Counted from the stretch's first letter, positions 36,084-44,814 are shown. The stretch: DNA of 64,000 nucleotides from Micromonospora sp. FIMYZ51 (GCF_038246755.1 NZ_CP134706.1:4216001-4280000), one strand, 5' to 3'. The notes: a model not told the origin generated them from the sequence alone. Program-made: numbers and translations.

Positions 36084-38144
36084 TCAATACAGCGGACGGC
36101 CACGGGCGTCGGGGGTGCCGGACTTGCGGTGGAAGTAGGCGTTCACCTGGTCGCGCCACTCCCGGGCGCAGCGCAGCTGCTCGGTCAGGCGTTCGGTGAC
36201 CTGGGCGTGCAGGTCGGCATCGACCAGGCCGGCGAGACGCTGCCAGCGGGCGGCCATCTCCTCGACCTCCCGTACGCCGGCGAAGTGCGTGTCGTAGATG
36301 TGCTGGATGACCGTGCTGCCGCTGTGCAGCACGTGGTCGTACGGCACGTGGTGGAAGAAGAGCAGCAGCTCGTCGGGGCACCGGTCGAGCGACTCGTAGA
36401 CCTCGGACCAGGGCGACGGGTACTGGCCGGTGAAGCCGGTGCCGGTGGCCCGGGTACGGTCCACGCCCACCCCGTCACGGTCGGCGAAATGGTAGGTGCC
36501 CCACGGGGTGTACTCGTACCCGTCCACGTCGGGGCCGTAGTGGTGGCCGGGGCGGACCATGAAGCCCACGCCCAGCGGGGCGGTGTACCGCTCGTAGGTA
36601 AGCCACGAATCGTCCATGATCTGGTGCAGCGTGGTACGCAGCCGCACGGGATCGGCCGACGCCGTCGGATCGAAGGTCAGGTCGATCCACTCGTCGAGCA
36701 CCGTCTCGGGATCCAGCCGGGGGTCCCAGGCGAGCCGGCCGAAGGCGTACAGGTTGGCCTGGGCCAGCGGGTGCCCGGTCCAGAACCGGTCGTCGCCCAC
36801 GTTCGAGACCGCGACCAGGTCGGCGGCCACGTCGGCGACCGACCGGTCACCCTCGCCCCAGGGGGTGAACCGCAGCACCTCGCTCCACCAGGGGGCCAGG
36901 TAACAGACGTGCCGCTGCTGGCCGGTGTACTCCTGGGTCACCTGGAACTCCACCGCCAGCCGGGTGCCGGGCATCGCGGCGATCACCGGCGAGACCGGCT
37001 CCCGCGGCTGGAAGTCGATCGGACCGTACTTGACCTGCACGATCACGTTGTCCCGGAACTGGCCGTCGAGCGGGGCGAAGTGGTCGAAGGCGGCCCGGGC
37101 CCGGTCGGTCGACCGATCCCGCCAGTCCTGCCGGTGGTTGTAGACGAAGGCCCGCCAGTGCACCACGCCACCGTGCGGCGCCAGCGCCTCGGCCAGCACG
37201 TTCGCCCCGTCGGCGTGGTCCCGGCCGTAGCTGAACGGCCCCGGTTGGCCCTCCGAGTCGGCCTTGACCAGGTAGCCGCCGAAATCCGGGATGCGGGCGT
37301 ACACCCGCCGGGTGGTCTGCGCCCACCAGGCGCGGACCGCCTCGTCGAGCGGGTCGGCGGTGGGCAGGCCGGCGAGGACGACGGGCGCGGCGAAGGTGAC
37401 CGAGAGGTGCAGCCGGATGCCGTACGGCCGCAGTTCGTCGGCGATCTCGGCGACCTCGTCGAGCCGCTCGGTCAGCAGCCGCGCCTCGGTGGCGTGCACG
37501 TTCACGTTGTTCACCGCCACCGCGTTGATCCCGCACGCCGCCAGCAGTCGCGCGTACGCCCGCAGCCGGGCCCGGTCGCGTCGGGGCCGTCCGTCCCGCC
37601 AGAAGATCGACCCCCCGGCGTACCCGCGCTCGACCTGCCCCATCACCGGATGCACGTCGACGTTGTCCCAGTGGTCCAGCATCCGCCGCCGCAACGCCGG
37701 ACGGTGCACGCGCACCGGCTGCGGCGCACCGAACGCCGCCGCACCGATCCGGACCACCTGGAACAGCCCGTAGACAAGCCCGGCGGGCGCCTCGGCCAGC
37801 ACCACGGTGACCTCGCCGGTACGGGTCAGCGCGAAGCCCTCGGCACCGAGCGGCCCGGCATCGGCGGCGACGAGTTCGGCGTGCGCCACCCGCACGACGT
37901 CGAGATCGTCGTGTGAGGTCAGCGCGAGCACCAGGTCGGTCGGCTGGCCGTCGGGGTTGTCGGGCGCTCGCCGCACCGTGCCGCCGTGTTCGGCGCAGGC
38001 CCGCTCGACCTCCCGGAACACCGTGTCGACGAGCGTCCCGGCACCGAGCACGAGGGTGTGCCGGGCACCGACGGCTCGAAAGGCCGATGGCGGCAGCCAG
38101 GCCGGATGCGCGTCGGAGGCGGGGACAGGGGCGGTCACGGGCAC
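36084..38144 (-). CDS. aguA: GH67 alpha-glucuronidase
   Basis: The 686-residue intracellular enzyme removes 4-O-methyl-D-glucuronic acid from the non-reducing end of xylo-oligomers. An N-terminal GH67N domain (1-130) precedes the barrel with RRMLDHWDN, acid Glu about 295 in VKADSEGQPGPFSYGRDHADGAN (split motif), Asp about 375 in YGPIDFQPREP and Glu about 403 in VTQEYTG, the triad known from Geobacillus and Cellvibrio enzymes. The C-terminal helical domain is complete. Start GTG 38144 has GGGAG five bases upstream. No signal peptide is present. It completes the xylan pathway begun by GH10, although three unrelated genes lie between. TTGACG and TACGAT boxes lie upstream. Confidence 0.95.
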   Translation of the reverse strand: MPVTAPVPASDAHPAWLPPSAFRAVGARHTLVLGAGTLVDTVFREVERACAEHGGTVRRAPDNPDGQPTDLVLALTSHDDLDVVRVAHAELVAADAGPLGAEGFALTRTGEVTVVLAEAPAGLVYGLFQVVRIGAAAFGAPQPVRVHRPALRRRMLDHWDNVDVHPVMGQVERGYAGGSIFWRDGRPRRDRARLRAYARLLAACGINAVAVNNVNVHATEARLLTERLDEVAEIADELRPYGIRLHLSVTFAAPVVLAGLPTADPLDEAVRAWWAQTTRRVYARIPDFGGYLVKADSEGQPGPFSYGRDHADGANVLAEALAPHGGVVHWRAFVYNHRQDWRDRSTDRARAAFDHFAPLDGQFRDNVIVQVKYGPIDFQPREPVSPVIAAMPGTRLAVEFQVTQEYTGQQRHVCYLAPWWSEVLRFTPWGEGDRSVADVAADLVAVSNVGDDRFWTGHPLAQANLYAFGRLAWDPRLDPETVLDEWIDLTFDPTASADPVRLRTTLHQIMDDSWLTYERYTAPLGVGFMVRPGHHYGPDVDGYEYTPWGTYHFADRDGVGVDRTRATGTGFTGQYPSPWSEVYESLDRCPDELLLFFHHVPYDHVLHSGSTVIQHIYDTHFAGVREVEEMAARWQRLAGLVDADLHAQVTERLTEQLRCAREWRDQVNAYFHRKSGTPDARGRPLY

Positions 38145-38171
38145 TCCCGGCGATACCGTCGCATTGCGCAG

Positions 38172-38199
38172 ATCGTAACGATTCCCGCGAATGCGTCAA
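38172..38199 (-). promoter_or_regulatory. Promoter of the GH67 gene with embedded palindrome
   Basis: On the minus strand TTGACG (38199-38194) and TACGAT (38177-38172) are 16 bases apart, fitting a housekeeping promoter. Between them lies a 10-of-12 palindrome ATTCCCGCGAAT (38181-38192), well placed for a LacI-type repressor. The elements are seen; function is inferred. Confidence 0.5.
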
Positions 38200-38313
38200 G
38201 GTGCTTCCGGAAGTCCCGTCCCGCCCCCTCCCCCCGCACGACCGGCCCTAGGCCGTTTGGCGGGGCCCGGCACGGGTAGACGCACCATCCGTGGCGAGAA
38301 GGGGGCCGGCGAG

Positions 38314-38703
38314 GTGGACGACAACCAGTTCATCGACTCCGTGGCGGACCGCACGGGTGCGTCAGCCGAGCAGGCCACCGCGATCGCGCGGGCCACGCTG
38401 ACCACCCTGGCCGAACGGATCGACGGCGGCGAGGCACGGGACCTCGCCGACCGGCTGCCCGAGGCGCTGCGGGCGTACGCCTTCGCCTCCGGCGAGACCG
38501 CCGAACCGTTCGGACTCGACGTGTTCGTGCAGCGCGTCGGCGGCCGGGCGGACGTCGAGCCCGACCTGGCCGAGGCCGGCATCCGGGCGGTCTTCGACAC
38601 CATCCGCGACACCATCGGGGCGGGCGACTACGACGACGTCATCGCGCAGTTGCCCGCCGAGCTGTGGCAGGTGGCCGACCCGAACCCGCCGTACGACGGG
38701 TAG
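38314..38703 (+). CDS. DUF2267 family protein
   Basis: The 129-residue acidic protein has the DUF2267 pattern: FIDSVADRTGASAEQATAIARATLTTLAERI, ARDLADRLPEALR, then a repeat of the same helical fold ending YDDVIAQLPAELWQV. No catalytic residues are known for the family. The start at GTG 38314 is chosen over earlier codons since the domain begins there. It is convergent with the roadblock gene. Confidence 0.85.
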   Translation: MDDNQFIDSVADRTGASAEQATAIARATLTTLAERIDGGEARDLADRLPEALRAYAFASGETAEPFGLDVFVQRVGGRADVEPDLAEAGIRAVFDTIRDTIGAGDYDDVIAQLPAELWQVADPNPPYDG

Positions 38704-38719
38704 CACCTCGGGACGGGGC

Positions 38720-39127
38720 CTACGGAAACGCCGGTTCCAGGTACACCGGCAGATGGTGTCCGGCTTTGGCAACGAACATGGCCACCTCGTAGGCCATGTC
38801 GCCGACCTCGGCGTCACCGTCGATGCCGACGGCGAGGATCGCGCCGTTGCCGGTCGTCGCGTGGAACAGAAACGCCCGCGACATCTGCACCACGACCTGG
38901 TGCAACTCGCCGTCACCGCAGACCCGGGCGGCGGCCAGGCCGAGCGACTGGAGGCCACAGACCATGCTGGACAGCTGCGTGGCGAGTTCGTCGTCGATGT
39001 CGCGGGACGCTCCCAGCAGGATCCCGTCCGGCGAGAGCACCACCGCGAACTGGGCACCCGGTACCCGGTCGACGATGTCGTCGAGCGCGCGACCGAGGTT
39101 GTCGGCGGTGGCCACAGCAGGGGTCAT
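38720..39127 (-). CDS. Roadblock/LC7 domain protein
   Basis: The 135-residue protein matches the roadblock fold of actinobacterial conservons: LDDIVDRVPGAQFAVVLSPDGILLGASRDI, then ELATQLSSMVCGLQSLG and AILAVGIDGDAEVGDMAYEVAMFV. Such proteins dimerise and regulate small Ras-like GTPases with a kinase-like partner and DUF742. None of those partners is next to it. ATG 39127 follows GAGGAC, and an upstream ORF ends in an ATGA overlap with it. Confidence 0.88.
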   Translation of the reverse strand: MTPAVATADNLGRALDDIVDRVPGAQFAVVLSPDGILLGASRDIDDELATQLSSMVCGLQSLGLAAARVCGDGELHQVVVQMSRAFLFHATTGNGAILAVGIDGDAEVGDMAYEVAMFVAKAGHHLPVYLEPAFP

Positions 39128-39318
39128 GGGCTGTCCTCTCGTTCGGGATCGGTGACACGCGTTCTCGGGCGTCCGGTGCGGCCGGAGCCAACGGTCACGG
39201 CGCTCGGCCGGTTCGCCGGATGCTCCCACTTTCGTACCAGAGTCACTCCGGCATCAGGAGCCCCAACCACCGCCAATTCCGCTCCTCGCTCCGCCCAACG
39301 TACGACGTCCCTGCTCAC
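39124..39318 (-). CDS. Possible 64-residue ORF coupled to the roadblock gene
   Basis: A frame from GTG 39318 ends in TGA overlapping the ATG of the roadblock gene. It contains SRDVVRWAERGAELAVVG... and no recognisable domain. Third-position GC is lower in the first half than in neighbouring genes, so it may be only a leader or chance frame. Confidence 0.3.
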   Translation of the reverse strand: MSRDVVRWAERGAELAVVGAPDAGVTLVRKWEHPANRPSAVTVGSGRTGRPRTRVTDPEREDSP

Positions 39319-39432
39319 CCCGATCGGACGGGTCGGACCTTTTGCTCGTTCCCGCGCGTCGGCGTGCTCACGGTCGGTAGCACGAGCACGTTCACGGTGG
39401 GTAGCGCGGTCCGGTCGATGCGTGGCGTGCCG
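39128..39432. other. Region between roadblock and propeller lipoprotein genes
   Basis: The 305-base gap holds the possible small ORF at 39124-39318, and an imperfect direct repeat (CTCACGGTCGGTAGCACG and TTCACGGTGGGTAGCGCG near 39367-39410). I see no clear promoter or terminator. Confidence 0.4.
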
Positions 39433-40698
39433 TCAGAGCGATCGGGCCGGGCCGCGCAGCCCCACCAGACCCGGCACCGTCACCCGGCCGAGTTCGCCGC
39501 CGGTGGCCGCCGGGTCGTGCCAGCTCACCGCCGCCCGCTGGCCGACGTAGAGCCGGTCGGCGGCGGGGCTCAGCGCGAGGCCACAGACCGGGTCGGCCAC
39601 CGACCATTCGGCGACGCTGCCCAGTTTTTCGAGGTCAGCGGTCCACACGGCCGGTCCGGCGGCGACGAACAGCCGGTCGGCGCCGGCCACCGCGTACGCG
39701 GGGCCGGTGCTGGCGACGAAGCTGGCGGTGCGGCGTACCGTCAACTCCTCGGTGGAGATCTCGGCGACGCGACCCGAGGTGACGTCGACGACGTGGAGCC
39801 GGCTGCCGTCCGGGGTGATCGCCATCGCGTGCCCCTCGGCCGGGCCCTCGCCGAACGGGTGCGGCAGGTCGACGCAGTACGCCCAACGCTGCTCAAGGTG
39901 CAGGGTGTGTACGAAGGCGTGCACGTCGCTGCCGGGCCGCCCACTGATCCGGTCCCGGGTGTGCCGGTGGTCGGGCTGGTGGGTGTAGAGCGTGTAGAGC
40001 ACGGCGCGGTCCTGGTCGAGCACCGCCTGTCGCCCGTCGCCGCGCATCTCCTCCTCGGCACCGGGCGGGATCGGCTGCTTGAGTCGGGTGCCGAGCGGGC
40101 CGGCGGTCCCGGTGGCGAGATCGACCTCCCGGACCCGGTAGCGGTCCGGCGCGTTCGGCGGCAGCCACTCCAGCACGAAAAGCCCGTTGTGGTCGCTGGT
40201 GAACGCCTCCGGCACGACGTTGCCCGGCAGTGCCAGCCGCCGCCCGACGCCGTCGCCGTTGACGATCAGCACCGGAGTGCTCTCCCGCCCCGGCGGGCGT
40301 TCCTTCGTGACGCTTACCTTCTCGGTGGTCAGCGCCACAATCGTCCCGTCGGCAGAGACGGTCTGCGGCACCCATCGGCCGGGCAGCCGCACCCGGTCGG
40401 TGGCAGTGCCGCTGACGGCCTCGACGCGCCACAGCGCGGTGTCGGCACCGGCGGGTTCGCTGGCGTGGATCAGCCGGCCGTCGGCGGTGGCCACCGCCGA
40501 CCGGATGGTCTGTCGGCCGGTACCGCGCAGCACGCCGAGTGCGCCGTCGACCTCGATCAGCAGCGGGTCCGGGAGCGGAACGGCAGCGGTGGGGGCCGCC
40601 GGGCGGCGAACCGGATCGCAGCCGGCCAGCGCCGCGGCCCCCGCGCCGGCCAGGGCGGTCAGCAGGGTACGGCGGGAGAACGTGCTCTTCGGCATCAT
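39433..40698 (-). CDS. Secreted beta-propeller lipoprotein, Tat-type signal
   Basis: The 421-residue protein begins KSTFSRRTLLTALAGAGAAALAGC, that is an SRRTLL twin-arginine motif and lipobox (Cys about 26). The rest is a WD40-like propeller with repeated blades (GRLIHASEPAGADTALWRVEAV, MAITPDGSRLHVVDVTSGRVAEI, LALSPAADRLYVGQRAAVSWHD). It is divergent from the ECF sigma operon, so it may be a target or sensor partner of that system (inference). ATG 40698 or the adjacent ATG 40695 is the start. Confidence 0.82.
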   Translation of the reverse strand: MMPKSTFSRRTLLTALAGAGAAALAGCDPVRRPAAPTAAVPLPDPLLIEVDGALGVLRGTGRQTIRSAVATADGRLIHASEPAGADTALWRVEAVSGTATDRVRLPGRWVPQTVSADGTIVALTTEKVSVTKERPPGRESTPVLIVNGDGVGRRLALPGNVVPEAFTSDHNGLFVLEWLPPNAPDRYRVREVDLATGTAGPLGTRLKQPIPPGAEEEMRGDGRQAVLDQDRAVLYTLYTHQPDHRHTRDRISGRPGSDVHAFVHTLHLEQRWAYCVDLPHPFGEGPAEGHAMAITPDGSRLHVVDVTSGRVAEISTEELTVRRTASFVASTGPAYAVAGADRLFVAAGPAVWTADLEKLGSVAEWSVADPVCGLALSPAADRLYVGQRAAVSWHDPAATGGELGRVTVPGLVGLRGPARSL

Positions 40699-40721
40699 GC
40701 CCCGGTGACACCACCGGACGC

Positions 40722-40765
40722 GCCGAGGTTCCGTGCCGCGAAAGCCGAGGTTCGGTGCCGCGAAA
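40722..40765. repeat. Two 22-bp tandem repeats in the sigma-factor intergenic region
   Basis: GCCGAGGTTCCGTGCCGCGAAA style units at 40722-40743 and 40744-40765 differ at one base. They sit directly upstream of the ECF-type promoter, in a position suited to a regulator. Confidence 0.75.
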
Positions 40766-40768
40766 AGT

Positions 40769-40794
40769 GGAACCGGCGGGACGTCGGCGGTGTC
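40769..40794 (+). promoter_or_regulatory. ECF-type promoter, probably autoregulated and leaderless
   Basis: GGAACC (40769-40774), a 17-base spacer and GTC (40792-40794) fit the common ECF consensus GGAAC-N16/17-GTC. Transcription would begin near 40801, the first base of the sigma gene GTG, leaving no leader; no ribosome site is visible before that GTG. Confidence 0.5.
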
Positions 40795-40800
40795 AAGACA

Positions 40801-41376
40801 GTGATCGCACCGGAGGTTCCCCTGGACGACGAGGAGTTCGTCAGCCGAGCTCAGGCCGGCGACCTGGCGGCGTACGAGTCGCTTGTCGCCCGGCACACCG
40901 CGTCCGCGTACCGGACCGCGGTGCTGCTCGGCGCGGGTTCGGACGCCGAGGACGTCATCCAGGAGGCGTTCGTGAAGGGCTACCGGAAGCTGTCCCGTTA
41001 TCGGGGCGACTCGTCGTTTCGCTCCTGGCTGCTGGCGATCGTGGCGAACGAGACCCGCAACCTGCACCGGTCCCGGGACCGGCGGCACGGCCTGGTGTTG
41101 CGGGCGGCGCGGGTGGCACCGGGTGCCGAGGTCGGCGAGGACTCGGCGGTCGGCAGCGTCCTCGCCGGGGAGCGGCGGGCGACGCTGGTGCGAGCCCTGC
41201 GGCAGCTTCCGGACCGGGACCGGGAGGTGATCGTCTGCCGGTACTTCCTCGACCTGAGCGAGGACGAGACCGTCGCGATGCTCGGCTGGCCCCGGGGGAC
41301 GGTCAAGTCCCGGACCTCGCGCGCTCTGGTGAAACTGCGCGCCCTGCTCGACGTCGAAGCGGTCCGGCATGGATGA
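40801..41376 (+). CDS. ECF RNA polymerase sigma factor
   Basis: The 191-residue protein has region 2 (YESLVARHTASAYRTAVLLGAGSDAEDVIQEAFVKGYRKL with the following RGDSSFRSWLLAIVANE) and region 4 (LPDRDREVIVCRYFLDLSEDETVAMLGWPRGTVKSRTSRALVKL). A longer upstream frame exists but has no sigma homology, so GTG 40801 is preferred. It overlaps the next gene, a putative anti-sigma factor, by eight bases, the usual ECF arrangement. Confidence 0.92.
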   Translation: MIAPEVPLDDEEFVSRAQAGDLAAYESLVARHTASAYRTAVLLGAGSDAEDVIQEAFVKGYRKLSRYRGDSSFRSWLLAIVANETRNLHRSRDRRHGLVLRAARVAPGAEVGEDSAVGSVLAGERRATLVRALRQLPDRDREVIVCRYFLDLSEDETVAMLGWPRGTVKSRTSRALVKLRALLDVEAVRHG

Positions 41377-42103
41377 CCTGGAGCGGGAGCTGCGCGAACT
41401 GTCCGGGTGGCTGGCCACGCCCGAGCCGCCCGACGTCACGGCCCAGGTACGCGCCCGGATCATCGCCCCACCCCGCCCGGCCGTCGACAACCGGCGACGC
41501 CGATGGCGGTACGCGGTGGGCGCGGCGCTGGCCGTGCTGCTCGTCGCGCTGCTGCCGCCCGGCCGGGCGGCCGTCGCCGACGCGGTCACCGGGCTGCTGC
41601 GCTTCGCCGGGGTCACCATCACCACCTCTTCGGCACCGGTGCTGCCGACCGGCTCCCCCGCGCCGTTGCCCGGACAGCGGCCGGCCGGGCTGGACGAGGC
41701 GCAGCGCGCGGTCCGGTTCCCGATCCGGGTGCCGGCGGCGCTGGGCCCACCCGAGCGGGTGCTGGTGGCCGATCCCGACGGCACCGGCGGTCACCGGGTG
41801 GCGAGCCTGCTCTACCGCGGCGGCACCGTACGCCTGGACGCCTTCGACGGTGGGCTCGACCCGGTCTTCTTCAAGCAGGTCGCCGGGTCGGGTCCGGAGT
41901 GGACGCAGGTCGGTGCGGCGTCGGCGATCTGGATTTCCGCACCGCATCCGGTGTCGTACGTTGATCGTGCCGGCACGGTACGGCAGGCGGACGCCCGGCT
42001 CTCCGCCGCCACCCTGATCTGGGCAGACCTGGGTGTTACCTACCGGCTGGAGGGCGAGCTGACCAGGGCCGAAGCGGTCGCGATCGGCACCTCGTTGCGC
42101 TGA
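41369..42103 (+). CDS. Putative membrane anti-sigma factor
   Basis: The 244-residue protein has a cytoplasmic N terminus (about 45 residues with LRELSGWLATPEPPDVTAQVRARI), one membrane helix (about 48-68) and an extracellular domain without cysteines. It overlaps the sigma gene. The cytoplasmic part is short and lacks a visible ZAS zinc motif (HxxxCxxC), so the family is not certain. Role as a regulator of the adjacent sigma is inferred from gene order. Confidence 0.7.
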   Translation: MDDLERELRELSGWLATPEPPDVTAQVRARIIAPPRPAVDNRRRRWRYAVGAALAVLLVALLPPGRAAVADAVTGLLRFAGVTITTSSAPVLPTGSPAPLPGQRPAGLDEAQRAVRFPIRVPAALGPPERVLVADPDGTGGHRVASLLYRGGTVRLDAFDGGLDPVFFKQVAGSGPEWTQVGAASAIWISAPHPVSYVDRAGTVRQADARLSAATLIWADLGVTYRLEGELTRAEAVAIGTSLR

Positions 42104-42482
42104 GCGGGCTACGGATCGACGCCGAGTAACGCTTACCGGGATTTTTCCGATAGGGAATCATTCCGATTTCCTGACACAGAGACGCAAACTGGACCCCAGC
42201 CCCACCGCGCCACACTCTCACCCGCTGCCAACATGCTCGACAATCGCGGGTGGAAGTTTCGGAAACGTGTCTTGTTTTTTTCGGTTCGGTCTGCGACTGT
42301 TTTGGCCGTCGGTGGCCCGGTCTTTCCGGTCGACCGCGATGCGAGCGACCGCGAGCCAAGCCCGGACCAGCGCCTGTCGGCAGTGGGACGCCCTCCGTCC
42401 TCCGTCGATGAATGCCCTGGTCGGTAGCTCCGTTCGCTGGAGCGAGCGACAGCTGGACAGTCTCGGCAGGAGAGGAAGTCTG
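42104..42482. other. Upstream region of the second sugar importer
   Basis: The 379-base region is noticeably AT-richer than its surroundings around 42140-42300. It contains an 11-base palindrome GGAATCATTCC (42154-42164), the TTTCGGAAAC element at 42256-42266, and a T run at 42274-42281. It must hold the importer promoter. Confidence 0.6.
42256..42266. promoter_or_regulatory. Palindrome GTTTCGGAAAC upstream of the xylobiose-type importer
   Basis: Five-base arms around a central G. TTTCGGAAAC is identical to the right half of the operator before the GH3 operon (reverse complement of 26883-26903). It lies 217 bases upstream of the binding-protein start. Confidence 0.5.
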
Positions 42483-43781
42483 ATGAGGGCGAGAAAACTA
42501 CTGGCCGTATCGGTAGCTCTGGCAACGGGCGTGCTGGCCACGGCCGCTTGCGGGGCCGGCGATTCGGAGAACCGCGACAGTGACGGCAACGTCACCATGA
42601 GCTTCTGGCACAACGCCTCCACCGGGCCCGGCAAGGCCTTCTGGGAGAAGACCGTCGCCGACTTCGAGGCGGCCAACGGGGGCGTGAAGATCCAGATCCA
42701 GGCGATTCAGAACGAGGACCTGGACGGCAAGCTCCAGACCGCGCTGAACTCCGGCGATGCCCCCGACGTCTTCATGCAGCGCGGCGGCGGCAAGATGGCG
42801 GCGATGGTCAAGGCCGGCCAGCTGCTGGACATCACCGACTCGATCACCGAAGACACCAAGAAGGTGATCTCGGAGGGCTCGTTCACGGCGCAGACGATCG
42901 AGGGCAAGGTCTACGCGATGCCGGTGGCGGTACTGCCCGGCGGCTTCTTCTACAGCAAGGACCTGTTCGCCAAGGCCGGCATCACCGAGACGCCGACCAC
43001 GCTCGCCGACCTCCAGGCCGCCGTGCAGAAGCTGAAGGCGGCGGACGTCCAGCCGATCGCCCTCGGTGCCAAGGACGCCTGGCCGGCCGCCTTCTACTAC
43101 TACTTCTTCGCGCTGCGCGAGTGCAGCTCGGACACCATCACCAAGGCCGGCCAGACGATGAACTTCGACGACCCGTGCTGGTTGAAGGCCGGTCAGAGCG
43201 TGCAGGACTTCGCCGCCACCCAGCCGTTCAACAACGGCTTCCTGACCACGTCGGCGCAGCAGGGTGCCGGCAGCTCCGCCGGTCTGCTCGCCAACCACAA
43301 GGCGGCGATGGAGCTGATGGGCGCCTGGAACCCCGGCGTCATCGCCTCCCTGACCCCGGACGAGAAGCCGCTGCCCGACCTGGACTGGTTCCCCTTCCCC
43401 AGCGTCGAGGGCGGTGCCGGTGAGCCCGGCGCGATCCTCGGCGGGGTCGACGGGTACTCCTGCTCGGCGCAGGCCCCCAAGGCAGAGTGCACCGCCTTCC
43501 TGAACTACATGGCAAGGACGGACGTGCAGAAGGCCTACTACGAGGCGTTCAACGCGCCGCCGGTGAACAGCGAGGCGCAGGCCGCGGTCGAAGAGCCGCA
43601 CCTGAAGTCCATCCTCGCCGCCTACAACCAGGCGCCGTTCGTCTCGCAGTGGCTCGACACCGTCTACGGCCAGAACGTCGGCAACGCCCTGAACACCGCA
43701 GTGGTGAACATGCTGGCCGGCAAGGGCGACCCGCAGAGCATCGTCGACGCGGTCAAGACCGCCGCCAAGAAGGCGCAGTAG
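42483..43781 (+). CDS. Sugar-binding lipoprotein, BxlE-like
   Basis: The 432-residue protein has a lipoprotein signal with lipobox ATAAC (Cys about 23) and a family 1 extracellular solute-binding domain: MSFWHNASTGPGKAFWEKTVADFE, GDAPDVFMQRGGGKMAAMV, VYAMPVAVLPGGFFYSKDLFAKAGI. It resembles the xylobiose-binding protein BxlE of Streptomyces in sequence style and operon order; other beta-oligosaccharides are possible. Start ATG 42483 follows AGAGGAAG. The shared element at 42256 fits membership in the xylan regulon (inference). Confidence 0.85.
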   Translation: MRARKLLAVSVALATGVLATAACGAGDSENRDSDGNVTMSFWHNASTGPGKAFWEKTVADFEAANGGVKIQIQAIQNEDLDGKLQTALNSGDAPDVFMQRGGGKMAAMVKAGQLLDITDSITEDTKKVISEGSFTAQTIEGKVYAMPVAVLPGGFFYSKDLFAKAGITETPTTLADLQAAVQKLKAADVQPIALGAKDAWPAAFYYYFFALRECSSDTITKAGQTMNFDDPCWLKAGQSVQDFAATQPFNNGFLTTSAQQGAGSSAGLLANHKAAMELMGAWNPGVIASLTPDEKPLPDLDWFPFPSVEGGAGEPGAILGGVDGYSCSAQAPKAECTAFLNYMARTDVQKAYYEAFNAPPVNSEAQAAVEEPHLKSILAAYNQAPFVSQWLDTVYGQNVGNALNTAVVNMLAGKGDPQSIVDAVKTAAKKAQ

Positions 43782-43791
43782 TTCAACCGCC

Positions 43792-44814
43792 ATGTCTGAC
43801 ACGCAACACGAGAGCGTGCGACTCGCGCCGGACCCGGCGCCGGGTCTGACGAAGGTCGGGGGTGACACGCCGGTCGTGTCGCCCCCGGCCGGGCGCCGCA
43901 AACGCAAGGGCATCGGCTGGCCGGCCCGGCTGGAAATCGCGCTGATGACAGGGCCGACACTTGTCGTGTTCCTGTCCTTCGTGATCCTCCCCGTGGCGAT
44001 GGCCGCGTACTACGGCTTCTACAGCTGGCAGGGGTTCGGCCCACCCACCGAATTCGTCGGCTTCCGCAACTACGTGTTCATCTTCGAGGACGGCACCTTC
44101 CTCGCCGCCCTGCGCCACAACGGCGTGATCGTGGTGCTGTCGCTGCTGCTCCAGGGCCCGGCAGCCGTCCTGCTCGCCCTGCTGCTGAACCGGCAGATCC
44201 GGGGGCAGACCCTCATCCGGGTGCTCGTCTTCATCCCGTACGTGATCTCCGAGGTGGTCGTCGGCACCGGCTTCAGCCTGATGCTGCACTGGGACGGCGT
44301 CGTCAACGCCGCCCTCGGAAAGATCGGGCTGGGCTTCCTGCAAGCCGAGTGGCTCTCCGATCCGAACATCGCGATCTGGACGCTGATGGGCATCCTCACC
44401 TGGAAGTACATCGGCTTCGCCGTCATCCTCTTCCTCGCCGGGTTGCAGGGCATCCCCGAGGAGCTGACGGAGGCGGCGGCGATCGACGGGGCGTCGTACT
44501 GGCAGATCCAGCGTCGGATCACCCTGCCACTGCTCGGCCCGACGCTCCGGATCTGGGCGTTCCTGTCGATGATCGGCGCGCTCCAGCTGTTCGACCTGGT
44601 CTACATCATCTGGGGCCAGTACATCGCGGACACCGCCGGCACGTCGACGATGGCCACCTACATGGTCGCCAACGGCCGAACCGCCGGAGAGTACGGGTAC
44701 GGCAACGCGGTCGCCGTGGTGCTGTTCTTCGTCTCGCTCGTCGCCGCCCTGTTCTACCAGCGATTCATCCTGCGCCGGGACACCGAGGGCGCGATCACCG
44801 GAGGGAGGAACTGA
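43792..44814 (+). CDS. Sugar ABC importer permease, BxlF-like
   Basis: The 340-residue permease has a long cytoplasmic N terminus (about 45 residues), six helices and the EAA loop LTEAAAIDGASYWQIQRRITLPLLGPTL. It follows the binding protein by ten bases. Its stop overlaps the next start by one base (TGATG). No ATPase gene is adjacent, consistent with use of a shared MsiK-type ATPase. Confidence 0.9.
   Translation: MSDTQHESVRLAPDPAPGLTKVGGDTPVVSPPAGRRKRKGIGWPARLEIALMTGPTLVVFLSFVILPVAMAAYYGFYSWQGFGPPTEFVGFRNYVFIFEDGTFLAALRHNGVIVVLSLLLQGPAAVLLALLLNRQIRGQTLIRVLVFIPYVISEVVVGTGFSLMLHWDGVVNAALGKIGLGFLQAEWLSDPNIAIWTLMGILTWKYIGFAVILFLAGLQGIPEELTEAAAIDGASYWQIQRRITLPLLGPTLRIWAFLSMIGALQLFDLVYIIWGQYIADTAGTSTMATYMVANGRTAGEYGYGNAVAVVLFFVSLVAALFYQRFILRRDTEGAITGGRN

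Noticed and set aside
39220..40800. N-terminal extension of the ECF sigma frame
   Set aside because: The open frame upstream of 40801 is antisense to the propeller lipoprotein and has no sigma features.
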